Below, in pieces: positions 27,657-35,960 of a stretch of 64,000 bases of DNA (positions are counted from its first letter, which is position 1; each line of letters starts with the position of its first letter). The notes under the pieces were generated by a model. That model had not been told where the DNA came from. It saw only the letters and a list, made by a program, of their open reading frames with translations, and did no database searches. The DNA comes from Corynebacterium sp. (GTDB lineage: Bacteria > Actinomycetota > Actinomycetes > Mycobacteriales > Mycobacteriaceae). Where the stretch lies: contig NZ_JALAGY010000037.1 of NCBI RefSeq assembly GCF_022712195.1, forward strand, positions 24,081 through 88,080, read 5' to 3'. The translations under genes and the position numbers were made by a program.

Positions 27657-29093
27657 ATGAGCACTCAGCACAGCGACACCCCCGCAGGTTCCCGGGGTGC
27701 GGCACCGACCGAGGCCGGTAACCGGGATCTCGGACACAGCCTCAAGGTCCGGCACCTGACGATGATGGGGCTGGGTTCCGCCATCGGCGCGGGTCTCTTC
27801 CTCGGTACCGGTGTGGGCATCAGGGCCGCGGGGCCGGCGGTCCTGCTGTCCTACGTCGTCGCCGGTGTGATCGTCGTCTTCGTCATGCGCATGCTCGGCG
27901 AACTCGCCGCGGCACGACCGGCGTCGGGCACCTTCGCGACCTACGCGAAGATGGCGCTGGGCCCCTGGGCCGGATTCGCCACAGGCTGGCTGTACTGGTT
28001 CATGCTGATCATGGTGATGGGTGCGGAGATCACCGGGGCCGGCGCCATCATGGGCAACTGGTTCGGGGTCGAGGGGTGGATCCCGGGCCTGCTCTGCGTG
28101 ATCCTGTTCACCGTGGTGAACCTGTTCGCGGTCCGCGGCTTCGGCGAGTTCGAGTACTGGTTCTCCTTCGTCAAGGTCGCCGTCATCATCTTCTTCCTCG
28201 TCGTGGGTGCGCTGCTGATCTTCGGGCTGCTGCCCGGCCACGAGCCGGTCGGCGCGGACAACTTCTCCCCGTTCGCCCCGAACGGTGTCTCGGGCATTGC
28301 CGCGGGACTGCTGGCCGTGGCCTTCGCCTTCGGCGGCATCGAGATCGTCACCATCGCCGCCGCCGAGTCCGAGAAGCCCAGCGAGGCGATCACCGCGGCG
28401 GTGCGTGCGGTGGTCTGGCGTATCTCGCTGTTCTACCTCGGCTCGGTGCTGGTGATCACCGCCCTGCTGAACTTCACCACCCTCGACGACGCGCAGGGCG
28501 CCGCCGACTCCCCCTTCACCCGGGTGCTGGCGATGGCCGACATCCCCGGCGTGGTCGGGTTCATGGAGGTCATCATCGTCCTGGCGCTGCTCTCTGCGTT
28601 CAACGCGCAGATCTACGCGACCTCCCGCCTGACCTTCTCCTTCTCCCACCAGGGCAACGCGCCCCGGATCTTCCGGAGGGTCTCCTCCCAGAAGGTCCCG
28701 ACCGCCGCGGTGATCTGCTCACTGGTCTTCGCCTTCATCTCGGTGGGTCTGCAGGTGTGGGGCCCGGACAACCTGATCAACATCCTCTTCAACGCCGTCG
28801 GCGGCTGCCTGCTGGTGATCTGGTTCATCATCGTGCTCAGCGAGCTGAAGCTCCGTCCGCAGCTCGAGGCCGAGGGCAGCCTCAAGGTGCGCATGTGGGC
28901 CTGGCCCACCTTGCCGATCGTCACACTGGTGGCGCTGGTGGGCCTGGCCGTGCTCATGCTGTTCGACGAGACCGCCCGTGACCAGGTGGTCACCGTGGCC
29001 GTGGCGTTCACCGCGATGAGCCTGCTGGGGCTGTACGTCACCCGCCACCACGCACGCACGGTGGCGGCGGAGGGCAACGGGAACCACGGCTAG
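27657..29093 (+). CDS. Amino-acid permease (APC superfamily)
   Basis: A 478-residue membrane protein with about 12 hydrophobic segments. GLGSAIGAGLFLGTGVGIRAAG is the substrate-binding glycine-rich helix, and FAFGGIEIVTIAAAESE marks helix six of the AroP/CycA/LysP group. ATG 27657 has GGAG close upstream, and family alignment begins soon after. The same family occurs at 5859-7295, with clear overall similarity. It is transcribed away from dapE and toward dapD, so a link with lysine or diaminopimelate metabolism is possible but unproven. Confidence 0.88.
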   Translation: MSTQHSDTPAGSRGAAPTEAGNRDLGHSLKVRHLTMMGLGSAIGAGLFLGTGVGIRAAGPAVLLSYVVAGVIVVFVMRMLGELAAARPASGTFATYAKMALGPWAGFATGWLYWFMLIMVMGAEITGAGAIMGNWFGVEGWIPGLLCVILFTVVNLFAVRGFGEFEYWFSFVKVAVIIFFLVVGALLIFGLLPGHEPVGADNFSPFAPNGVSGIAAGLLAVAFAFGGIEIVTIAAAESEKPSEAITAAVRAVVWRISLFYLGSVLVITALLNFTTLDDAQGAADSPFTRVLAMADIPGVVGFMEVIIVLALLSAFNAQIYATSRLTFSFSHQGNAPRIFRRVSSQKVPTAAVICSLVFAFISVGLQVWGPDNLINILFNAVGGCLLVIWFIIVLSELKLRPQLEAEGSLKVRMWAWPTLPIVTLVALVGLAVLMLFDETARDQVVTVAVAFTAMSLLGLYVTRHHARTVAAEGNGNHG

Positions 29094-29136
29094 GCCGGAC
29101 CGCCACGTCCCCCGTGGCACTCCGGTGTGCGGCAGG

Positions 29137-29142
29137 TAGACT
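29137..29142 (+). promoter_or_regulatory. Candidate -10 element TAGACT for dapD
   Basis: TAGACT ends 8 bases before ATG 29151. A weak -35, GTGGCA, sits 17 bases upstream. This predicts a leaderless dapD mRNA. Confidence 0.5.
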
Positions 29143-29150
29143 GGCTCACC

Positions 29151-30095
29151 ATGACTGCCGCGTATGGAACCGGAATTGCGACCCTGACCGCCGACGACAC
29201 CGTCCTCGACGTGTGGTACCCCGAGTTCGGACTCGGGGAGGCCCCGTCCTCCCCCACGGACCTGTCCCACCTCGAGGGTGAGGACGCCGACCGCGGTGTG
29301 CGTCTCGCCGTGGTGCACACCGTCATCACCGACCTGGACGACGCCCCCGTCGACACCGCCGACGTCTACCTGCGTCTCCACCTGATCTCCGGTCGCGAGC
29401 TCCGCCCCCACGGATGCAACCTGGACGGCATCTTCGGCAAGCTGGCCAATGTCGTCTGGACGAACTTCGGCCCCTGTGCCGTCGAGGGTTTCGAGGCCAC
29501 GCGCGCCCGGCTGAGCCGACGTGGCCGGGTGACGGTCCTCTCCGTCGACAAGTTCCCCCGGATGGTCGACTACGTCGTCCCCACCGGCGTGCGCATCGGT
29601 GACGCTGACCGGGTCCGTCTAGGGGCCCACCTCGCCGAGGGCACCACCGTGATGCACGAGGGCTTCGTGAACTTCAACGCCGGCACTCTGGGGTCCTCGA
29701 TGGTCGAGGGCCGGATCTCCGGCGGCGTCGTCGTCGGTGACGGTTCCGACGTCGGCGGCGGCGCCTCGATCATGGGTACCCTGTCCGGTGGCGGCAAGGC
29801 CGTGATCTCCGTCGGCCGGCGTTGCCTGCTCGGCGCGAACTCCGGGCTGGGCATCTCCCTCGGCGACGACTGCGTCGTCGAGGCCGGCCTGTACGTCACT
29901 TTCGGCACCAAGGCCGTGGTCTCCGGCGCCGTCGCCGAGGCGGTCGGCGCCCGCGACGGTGACACGGTGAAGGCCTCCGAACTCTCCGGGGTCTCCAACG
30001 TGCTGTTCCGCCGCAACTCGGTCACCGGTGCCGTCGAGGCCGTCGCCCGCACCACGGGCACGGTGGAGCTGAACGAGGACCTCCACAAGAACTGA
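29151..30095 (+). CDS. dapD: 2,3,4,5-tetrahydropyridine-2,6-dicarboxylate N-succinyltransferase
   Basis: A 314-residue trimeric left-handed beta-helix enzyme transferring succinate from succinyl-CoA to tetrahydrodipicolinate, the step that feeds DapC and DapE. The actinobacterial DapD form is evident from [31 protein letters not shown] and the hexapeptide repeats VHGRIS-like ([23 protein letters not shown]). The catalytic region [14 protein letters not shown] is intact. The start is fixed by the -10 just upstream. All three succinylase-branch genes (dapC, dapD, dapE) lie within 8 kb. Confidence 0.94.
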   Translation: MTAAYGTGIATLTADDTVLDVWYPEFGLGEAPSSPTDLSHLEGEDADRGVRLAVVHTVITDLDDAPVDTADVYLRLHLISGRELRPHGCNLDGIFGKLANVVWTNFGPCAVEGFEATRARLSRRGRVTVLSVDKFPRMVDYVVPTGVRIGDADRVRLGAHLAEGTTVMHEGFVNFNAGTLGSSMVEGRISGGVVVGDGSDVGGGASIMGTLSGGGKAVISVGRRCLLGANSGLGISLGDDCVVEAGLYVTFGTKAVVSGAVAEAVGARDGDTVKASELSGVSNVLFRRNSVTGAVEAVARTTGTVELNEDLHKN

Positions 30096-30172
30096 CCGGT
30101 CCGCCGGCCTCGGCCTCCCCTCTCCGCTCTCCCTCTCTCCTCTCCTTCTCTCCCCCAGAAAGCTCTCCTCCC

Positions 30173-30232
30173 ATGGGACACCCCGCAGCCTCACCTGCCC
30201 ACCCCGTCCACACCCCGCCCGCCGCACGATGA
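30173..30232 (+). CDS. Possible 19-codon leader ORF overlapping the ABC permease start
   Basis: ATG 30173 opens 19 codons rich in Pro, His and Ala whose TGA overlaps the permease ATG (ATGA at 30229-30232). The ribosome site is weak (AGAAAG). Preceding it is a long pyrimidine tract (about 30115-30155). It could couple translation of the permease, or be chance. Confidence 0.25.
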   Translation: MGHPAASPAHPVHTPPAAR

Positions 30233-32841
30233 GCCGGGCGGCACGGACGCTCCTGCGCCTGAGTCTCCGCGGTCTCCGGGCCCACCGGGCCCGGCTGGTC
30301 CTCACGATCCTCGCGGTGGCCCTGTCCACCGCCTTCATCGCCGGGACCGCCCTGCTCTCCTCGGCGCTCAGCGAGTCCGTCGACAGGCTCACCGCTTCCG
30401 ACTACAGTCACGCCGACGTGGTCGTCCGCCCCGCCGACGGCCACCGCGTGATCCCCGACCGGGTCCGGGACCGGATCGTCGACCATCCACTGGTCGACCG
30501 TGTCACCGTCGACGACCGCCGCAGCGTGGTCCTCAGCCGTGGCCCGTCCGCTGACGGACTGACGGTGGACACCGGCGGCATGCCCGTACGTCCGACACCC
30601 TTCTACGACGCCGACCACGCCCTGGACCCGGGGACCCGGCTGGTCGCCGGGTCCCCGCCGTCCCCCGGCGAGGTCGTGCTCACCGCCTCCGCCGCCGAGA
30701 GCACCGGACTCTCCGTCGGAGACACGGTGACCGTCACCGGACCGGCCGAGGGGCTGACCCTCACCGTCAGCGGCCTGTCCGCCGGCAGCGATGACGGCAC
30801 CGGGGCGATCGGACTGTCACTGGACACCGGCGACTACCGGGAGACCTTCGCCCCCGACGGCCCACCCGGGCTGGCGCTGCGCACCACACCCGGCACCGCC
30901 GCCGAGACAGCGGCGACGGCCCTGGAGGAGGAGCTCTCCGGCACACCCGACCACCCCGCACTGTCGGTGCGCACCGCCGCCGAGGTGGAGGAGGCCGACT
31001 CGGCCGTCCTGGACACCGGTGTCGGGTACCTGCGCTACATCCTCGGCGCCTTCGGTGTGATCGCCCTGGTCGTGGCGATGTTCATCATCGCCAACACCTT
31101 CGCCATGACCGTGGGTCAGCGCCTCCGCGACTACGCCCTGCTGCGGGCGTTGGGGATGTCCGCCCGTCAGGTCTCGACCTCGGTGCTGTGTGAGGCGCTG
31201 GTCACCGGTGGCTTCGGTTCGGCGTTGGGTGTCGCCGCCGGTCTCGGGCTGGTGACCGCAGGTACGCGGCTCGTGCCCGACACCGGTCCCCTCACAGCGG
31301 AGGTTCCCGCCGGCGACCCCACCCTGCTGGCCACCGCGGTCCTGCTGCCCTGGATCGTCGGCACGGTGACGACGGTCCTCGCCGCATGGGGACCGGCCGG
31401 TCGGGCCGCATCCGTTCCACCGGCCGGGACCGCCCCCGCGGCCGCCACGGGGACAGGGTCCGCACTACGTCGCCGGAGTCTGTCCGGGGCGGTGACCGGC
31501 CTCACCGGTGCCGCTGCCGCTACTGCTGCGGCACTGGACCCCGGATGGGGCACCCCTGCCAGGGCCGCCGCCTGCGGCGCCGGGGTCCTCCTGGCACTGA
31601 CCGGGGTGTACCTCGTCTCCCCCGCCGTCTCCCGGGTCGTGCTGCCGCCGCTGGGACGACTGTTCAGCCTCCCCCTGGGGCGTTCCTTCCGTACCGCCGG
31701 GGCGCTGGCGGTACGCACCACACGCCGCGCACCGCGTCGGACGGCCGGCACGGCGTTCGCACTTACCCTAGGGATGTGCCTGGTCACCGTGACCGGCATG
31801 GCCGGTGCGTCGACGGTGGCCTCACTGCGTCAGGCCGTCGACACCGAGGTCTCCGCGGACCTGGTCGTCGCCGCCCCCGGCGGCGCCGTCGACGTACCTG
31901 TCCCCGGCAGCACCGTCGACGAGGTCCGTGAGGAGCCCGGGGTCGGCGCCACCTTCACCCTCGGCAAGGCCCTCGCCGTCGTCGGCGACGACCCGCAGCA
32001 GGGCCTGCCCCTGGTGACCGTCAGCAACGGGGACCCGTCGGACGTCCTGGACGTCGGCGAGAAGCGTGGCGACCTGGACATCGGCACCGACGACGGGATC
32101 ACCATGTCGTCCTCCTACGCCGCCGCACACGGCTGGGAGATCGGCGATCCGGTCCCTGTCGCAGCACAGGGACAGGGGCGGGCGGTCGAGCTGCCCCTGA
32201 CCGGTACCTACGGCCACTCCAGGATCCTCGGCGACGTCGTCATCGGCGCCAGCGCCTTCTGGCGGCTGGCCCCTGGGGCCCAGGGCGGCACCGGTCACCG
32301 GGTGATGGCGCTGCTCGTCGACGGTGACGGCACCCGGTCACAGGAACAGCTCGCCGAAGGGTTGGACGGTCTGCTCGGCGACAGTGCGGAGGTCACGGTC
32401 CAGACTCCTGCGGAGTTCGCCGGGGAGCAGTCGGTGCTCGTGGAGAGGATCGTCCTGGCGCTCTACGCACTGACCGCCCTGGCCGTGCTCGTGGCGGTGA
32501 TGGGGGTGGTCAACACCCTCGCACTGTCGGTGGTGGAACGCCGCCGCGAGATCGGCATGCTCCGGGCGGTCGGCATGGGCCGGGCCCAGGTGCGCCGCAT
32601 GGTCGTGGTGGAGTCGCTGCAGACCACGGTCTACGGCGCGGCACTCGGCACTCTCCTGGGACTCGGGGCGGGGTGGGCGCTCCTGGGAGTCCTGTCGGAC
32701 GTGGGCCTCTCCACCCTGGCCGTGCCATGGGGGCTGGTGGCGGGGGTTCTGGTGGCCTCGGTTCCTCTCGGCGTCCTCGCCGCGCTGGCACCGGCAGTGC
32801 GGGCGGCCCGGATCCCCCCGCTCCAGGCGTCCCAGCCGTAG
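30229..32841 (+). CDS. ABC transporter permease, double FtsX-domain (MacB/LolC-like)
   Basis: An 870-residue membrane protein with an N-terminal helix (LVLTILAVALSTAFIAGTALL), a large extracytoplasmic domain, three helices of a first FtsX domain (about 275-400), further helices, a second external domain, and a second FtsX domain at the C-terminus (ALTALAVLVAVMGVVNTLALSVVERRREIGMLRAVGM). This is the type VII/MacB-like fold that couples ATP hydrolysis to movement of lipids, lipoproteins or peptides in the envelope. No ATPase gene is next to it, so its ATPase must be elsewhere. The ATG overlaps the stop of a possible leader ORF. Confidence 0.88.
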   Translation: MSRAARTLLRLSLRGLRAHRARLVLTILAVALSTAFIAGTALLSSALSESVDRLTASDYSHADVVVRPADGHRVIPDRVRDRIVDHPLVDRVTVDDRRSVVLSRGPSADGLTVDTGGMPVRPTPFYDADHALDPGTRLVAGSPPSPGEVVLTASAAESTGLSVGDTVTVTGPAEGLTLTVSGLSAGSDDGTGAIGLSLDTGDYRETFAPDGPPGLALRTTPGTAAETAATALEEELSGTPDHPALSVRTAAEVEEADSAVLDTGVGYLRYILGAFGVIALVVAMFIIANTFAMTVGQRLRDYALLRALGMSARQVSTSVLCEALVTGGFGSALGVAAGLGLVTAGTRLVPDTGPLTAEVPAGDPTLLATAVLLPWIVGTVTTVLAAWGPAGRAASVPPAGTAPAAATGTGSALRRRSLSGAVTGLTGAAAATAAALDPGWGTPARAAACGAGVLLALTGVYLVSPAVSRVVLPPLGRLFSLPLGRSFRTAGALAVRTTRRAPRRTAGTAFALTLGMCLVTVTGMAGASTVASLRQAVDTEVSADLVVAAPGGAVDVPVPGSTVDEVREEPGVGATFTLGKALAVVGDDPQQGLPLVTVSNGDPSDVLDVGEKRGDLDIGTDDGITMSSSYAAAHGWEIGDPVPVAAQGQGRAVELPLTGTYGHSRILGDVVIGASAFWRLAPGAQGGTGHRVMALLVDGDGTRSQEQLAEGLDGLLGDSAEVTVQTPAEFAGEQSVLVERIVLALYALTALAVLVAVMGVVNTLALSVVERRREIGMLRAVGMGRAQVRRMVVVESLQTTVYGAALGTLLGLGAGWALLGVLSDVGLSTLAVPWGLVAGVLVASVPLGVLAALAPAVRAARIPPLQASQP

Positions 32842-32854
32842 TGCCGGGAACTGT

Positions 32855-32875
32855 GGGCTGGACCTAGTCCAGCCC
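32855..32875. terminator. Bidirectional hairpin centred on the dapC stop codon
   Basis: GGGCTGGAC (32855-32863) pairs with 32867-32875. The 3-base loop is exactly CTA, the dapC stop codon read on the minus strand. It lies between two convergent genes. Confidence 0.6.
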
Positions 32876-33991
32876 GCCGGCGAGCCGTCTGGCGGCGGTG
32901 ACGATCTGCATGTCCGTGGCCGTCAGCCCGATGCGCACATGCTCGGCGCCGGACGGGCCGTAGAAGTCGCCGGGTGCGACGAGGATGCCCAGTCGCGCGA
33001 GCCGGTCGACGGTCTCACGGCAGGACCGTCCCTCCGACGCCCACAGGTAGAGCCCGCCCTCGGAGTCGTCGATGCGCAGGCCGGCGGCCTCCACGGCGGC
33101 GGACAGCACTTCACGACGCCTACGGTAGCTCTCCTTCTGCAGGGTCTCCTGGTCGTCGTCGTCGAGGGCGGCCACACTGGCCGCCTGGATCGGGCCCGGC
33201 ATCATCAGGCCGGCGTTCTTGCGCACGCTGAGCAGCTCGGCGATCAGCGCCGGATCTCCGGCGAGGAAACCGGACCGGTAGGACGCCAGGTTCGAGGTCT
33301 TCGACAGGGAGTGCACCGCGACGAGGTTGGTGTGGTCCCCGTCGCAGACCCGGGGGTCCAGGACCGACACCGGGGACTCCCCGTCTGACCATCCCAGGCC
33401 GAGGTAGCACTCGTCGGAGACGACCACGACGTCACGGTCCCGCGCATAGGCGACGACCTTGCGGAGGTGGTCGACCCCCAGGACCCTGCCGTGCGGGTTC
33501 GCCGGGGAGTTGATGAAGATCAGTGACGGTGTGTCCGGACCCAGCTTCACCAGCGAGTCACTGCGCACGGCCGTCGCCCCGGCGAGACGGGCACCCACCT
33601 CGTAGGTCGGGTAGGCCAGCTCCGGGATCACCACGGTCTGCCCCGGCGTCACACCGAGCAGGAACGGCAGCCAGGCGATCGCCTCCTTGGTGCCCACCAC
33701 CGGCAGGACGGCGTCCTCCGCCACCCCGGTGACGCCGAAGCGTCGACCCAGTGCGGCGACGATCGCCCGACGCAGCTCGGGCGTGCCCGCGGTCTGCGGG
33801 TAGCCCGGTGCCGCGGCGTTCTCGGCGAGCGCCAGCTGAACCGACGGGGCGACCTCGTCGACCGGGGTGCCCACCGACAGGTCCACGATCCCCTCCGGGT
33901 GCTCCGACGCCACCTTCTTCGCACCGGACAGCGAGTCCCACGGGAAATCGGGGAGTTCAGTGGACAGGGTGCGACGGGTATGGCGGGGCAT
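32864..33991 (-). CDS. dapC: Succinyldiaminopimelate transaminase, class I/II aminotransferase
   Basis: A 375-residue PLP enzyme making N-succinyl-L,L-diaminopimelate from the keto precursor, between DapD and DapE. The PLP lysine is in HSLSKTSNLASYRSG. SPANPHGRVLG (Asn-Pro) and SDECYLGLGW (Asp) are the cofactor motifs. ATG 33991 has GAGG 9 bases upstream; ATG 34000 is nearly on top of that site. It lies 61 bases downstream of the ferredoxin gene, the same order as M. tuberculosis fdxC and Rv1178. Confidence 0.9.
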   Translation of the reverse strand: MPRHTRRTLSTELPDFPWDSLSGAKKVASEHPEGIVDLSVGTPVDEVAPSVQLALAENAAAPGYPQTAGTPELRRAIVAALGRRFGVTGVAEDAVLPVVGTKEAIAWLPFLLGVTPGQTVVIPELAYPTYEVGARLAGATAVRSDSLVKLGPDTPSLIFINSPANPHGRVLGVDHLRKVVAYARDRDVVVVSDECYLGLGWSDGESPVSVLDPRVCDGDHTNLVAVHSLSKTSNLASYRSGFLAGDPALIAELLSVRKNAGLMMPGPIQAASVAALDDDDQETLQKESYRRRREVLSAAVEAAGLRIDDSEGGLYLWASEGRSCRETVDRLARLGILVAPGDFYGPSGAEHVRIGLTATDMQIVTAARRLAGGLD

Positions 33992-34052
33992 GGGGTTCAT
34001 CCTCAACAACGGTAGCGCCGGCACAGGGCCGGGAGTGGGGCCGGACGGGATC

Positions 34053-34376
34053 TCAGTCCTGGTTCTGCGGCGGGAGGTTCCGGATCCCCTCCACGTCGAA
34101 GTCCTGCGGGCCGAGCTTCGCCGCTCCACCCGGGTCGCCGAGCTCGTCGAAGAAGGCGACGTTGTAGTCGAAGTAGTCCTCCCACTCGTCGGGGAGGTCG
34201 TCCTCGTAGAAGATCGCCTCGACCGGGCAGACCGGCTCACAGGCGCCGCAGTCCACGCATTCGTCCGGGTGAATGTACAGCGCCCGCTTGCCCTCGTAGA
34301 TGCAGTCGACGGGGCATTCTTCCACGCACGCCCGGTCCATCACGTCCACACACGGCTGCGCGATCACGTAGGTCAT
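34053..34376 (-). CDS. fdxC: Seven-iron ferredoxin (FdxC/FdxA type)
   Basis: A 107-residue electron carrier. The N-terminal half holds two cluster motifs, [21 protein letters not shown] (spaced for a 3Fe-4S with an extra Cys) and [16 protein letters not shown] (4Fe-4S). The C-terminal extension with acidic and aromatic residues ([13 protein letters not shown]) matches mycobacterial FdxC. The start [11 protein letters not shown] is typical of the family. It lies in a minus-strand run with dapC and mshB. Confidence 0.95.
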   Translation of the reverse strand: MTYVIAQPCVDVMDRACVEECPVDCIYEGKRALYIHPDECVDCGACEPVCPVEAIFYEDDLPDEWEDYFDYNVAFFDELGDPGGAAKLGPQDFDVEGIRNLPPQNQD

Positions 34377-34431
34377 CTGGTTGTCACCTTCTGGAGTTCG
34401 TCACTGTCTGGGTTCTCAAGTTGTCCACCGT

Positions 34432-34454
34432 CCGCCCCGTGGTCACCGGGGCGG
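34432..34454 (-). terminator. Hairpin downstream of the small membrane gene
   Basis: CCGCCCCG (34432-34439) pairs with CGGGGCGG (34447-34454) around a 7-base loop, about 100 bases past the stop at 34553. Two copies of CGGTCGTCA (near 34500-34518) lie beside it. It may separate the mshB group from fdxC. Confidence 0.5.
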
Positions 34455-34552
34455 CCGGTCACTGTGCAGTCCACCTGCACCGCAGTTGCCGCCGGTCAAC
34501 GGTCGTCAACGGTCGTCACCGCCCGTCACCTTCCGTCGCCGCTGTGATCTTC

Positions 34553-35008
34553 TCACTTCAACCGCAGTAATGCCCAACCGCCGCCGGCCGCCCCCAGCGG
34601 GAGGAGCAGCAGGGCCCACACCGTCCCGGGGAGGACCGTGTCTCCCCCGAGCCCGGGGAGCACCGGCCAGAACAGCAGCAGCGCGTATCCGGCCAGCCAC
34701 ACCCACAACGGGGCGGCGGCGATCCGCCGGTCGTCGGTCCACAGCAGGGCCGTCTTCACCAGCACGTGGTTGAACCACGGGGCGGCGAGTACCGGCCACG
34801 GGAAGGGTACGGAGACATCACCGACGGTGATCCTCGAGCCCAGGTACAGGGCCGACAGCAGAATCGCCACCAGCGCCCCGACGCAGAGCCAGATGATGCC
34901 GGCGACGCGCTCCGCACGCGAGGTGTCCCGACGGACCTGCGAACGTTCCGGGTCACCCCAGTGCGGCTCGGCACCGGGATCCACGGCAGTCGTCTCGTCA
35001 GATGACAT
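34553..35008 (-). CDS. Four-helix membrane protein downstream of mshB (Rv1171-like position)
   Basis: A 151-residue protein with a charged N-terminus (MSSDETTAVDPGAEPHWGDPERSQ) and four hydrophobic helices (GIIWLCVGALVAILLSALYL, PWPVLAAPWFNHVLV, WVWLAGYALLLFWPVL, VWALLLLPLGAAGGGWALL). ATG 35008 has AGGGAGG 7 bases upstream; an in-frame ATG at 35029 lies before that site and is unlikely. It begins 5 bases after the mshB stop on the same strand. Function unknown. The order mshB, membrane protein, fdxC, dapC matches mycobacteria. Confidence 0.75.
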   Translation of the reverse strand: MSSDETTAVDPGAEPHWGDPERSQVRRDTSRAERVAGIIWLCVGALVAILLSALYLGSRITVGDVSVPFPWPVLAAPWFNHVLVKTALLWTDDRRIAAAPLWVWLAGYALLLFWPVLPGLGGDTVLPGTVWALLLLPLGAAGGGWALLRLK

Positions 35009-35012
35009 CAGG

Positions 35013-35960
35013 TCACCTCCCTTCGGCAAACAGACAGTCTAGTCTGTCCGCCGTCTCCGGCGACAACCCGCCCTGCCCGGGGAACTCCCGACCCAGCGTG
35101 TAGCTCTCCGAGTCGAGCAGGGGCTGCGCGATGAGGTTGGACAGGCAGAAGGCCACACGCCCGGCCGAGTAGCGGGGCCGGTCATTCACGTCGGATACCG
35201 AGCCGTCCGCGACCCACAACTGCGTCGCGTGGGCTGCCATGGCACGGCGCTTGGCGTCGACGTCGCGGTCGTCGCCCTCGACACGGGCGTCCACCACCCC
35301 GGCGGGCACCGTCGCCAATTCGCCGGGCTCCGGGAAACGCCATCCCTCCGGCGGCCCGCCGGCGGCGGCGAGCTCCTCCAGCCCGGCCACCACACGCTCG
35401 CGTTCCTGTGCGGTCCAGTAGATCCGTGCCGGCGCCCACCGGCCCTCCGCCACCGCCCGCGTGGCGGCACGGTGGGTGATCTCGTGGGCACGGATGTGGT
35501 CGGGGTGCCCGTACCCGCCGTCAGGCCCGTAGGTGACCACGACATGGGGTCGCAGCTCGTCGAAGAGTGCGCCGAGCTGGTCCACGGCGGTGTCACCCGA
35601 GTTCACGAAGGCCCGGGGATGCTCCGCCGCCGGGGTCCCCGCCATGCCGGAGTCACGCCACCTGCCCGCCCCGCCGAGGAACACCGGGCGCCCGGCACCC
35701 AGTTCGGTGAGCGCACGCTGCAGTTCAGCGATACGGTAGCCGCCGAGCATGTCCCTCTCCGCGGCGACCAGGCTGGCGTACTTGTCGCCGATGACCTCGC
35801 CCTCCTCACCGAGGGTGCAGGTCACCACGGTCGCCTCGGCGCCGCGGCGGATCCAGTTGGCCAGCGCCAGCCCACCCCAGATCGACTCGTCGTCGGGGTG
35901 CGCGTGGACCGCGACGATCCGCAGTCTCGAGAGGTCGCCGTGCCCGTACTTGTCATTCAT
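35013..35960 (-). CDS. mshB: N-acetyl-GlcNAc-inositol deacetylase of mycothiol biosynthesis
   Basis: A 315-residue LmbE/PIG-L family zinc deacetylase that removes acetate from GlcNAc-inositol, the second committed step to mycothiol. The zinc site is AVHAHPDDESIWGG near the N-terminus (His-Pro-Asp-Asp), with HPDHIRAHEIT (about residues 140-150) supplying the third ligand. The length and the C-terminal DRPRYSAGRVAFCLSNL fit MshB. The ATG overlaps the end of lpqW by 8 bases, so the two are translationally coupled. Confidence 0.9.
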   Translation of the reverse strand: MNDKYGHGDLSRLRIVAVHAHPDDESIWGGLALANWIRRGAEATVVTCTLGEEGEVIGDKYASLVAAERDMLGGYRIAELQRALTELGAGRPVFLGGAGRWRDSGMAGTPAAEHPRAFVNSGDTAVDQLGALFDELRPHVVVTYGPDGGYGHPDHIRAHEITHRAATRAVAEGRWAPARIYWTAQERERVVAGLEELAAAGGPPEGWRFPEPGELATVPAGVVDARVEGDDRDVDAKRRAMAAHATQLWVADGSVSDVNDRPRYSAGRVAFCLSNLIAQPLLDSESYTLGREFPGQGGLSPETADRLDCLFAEGR

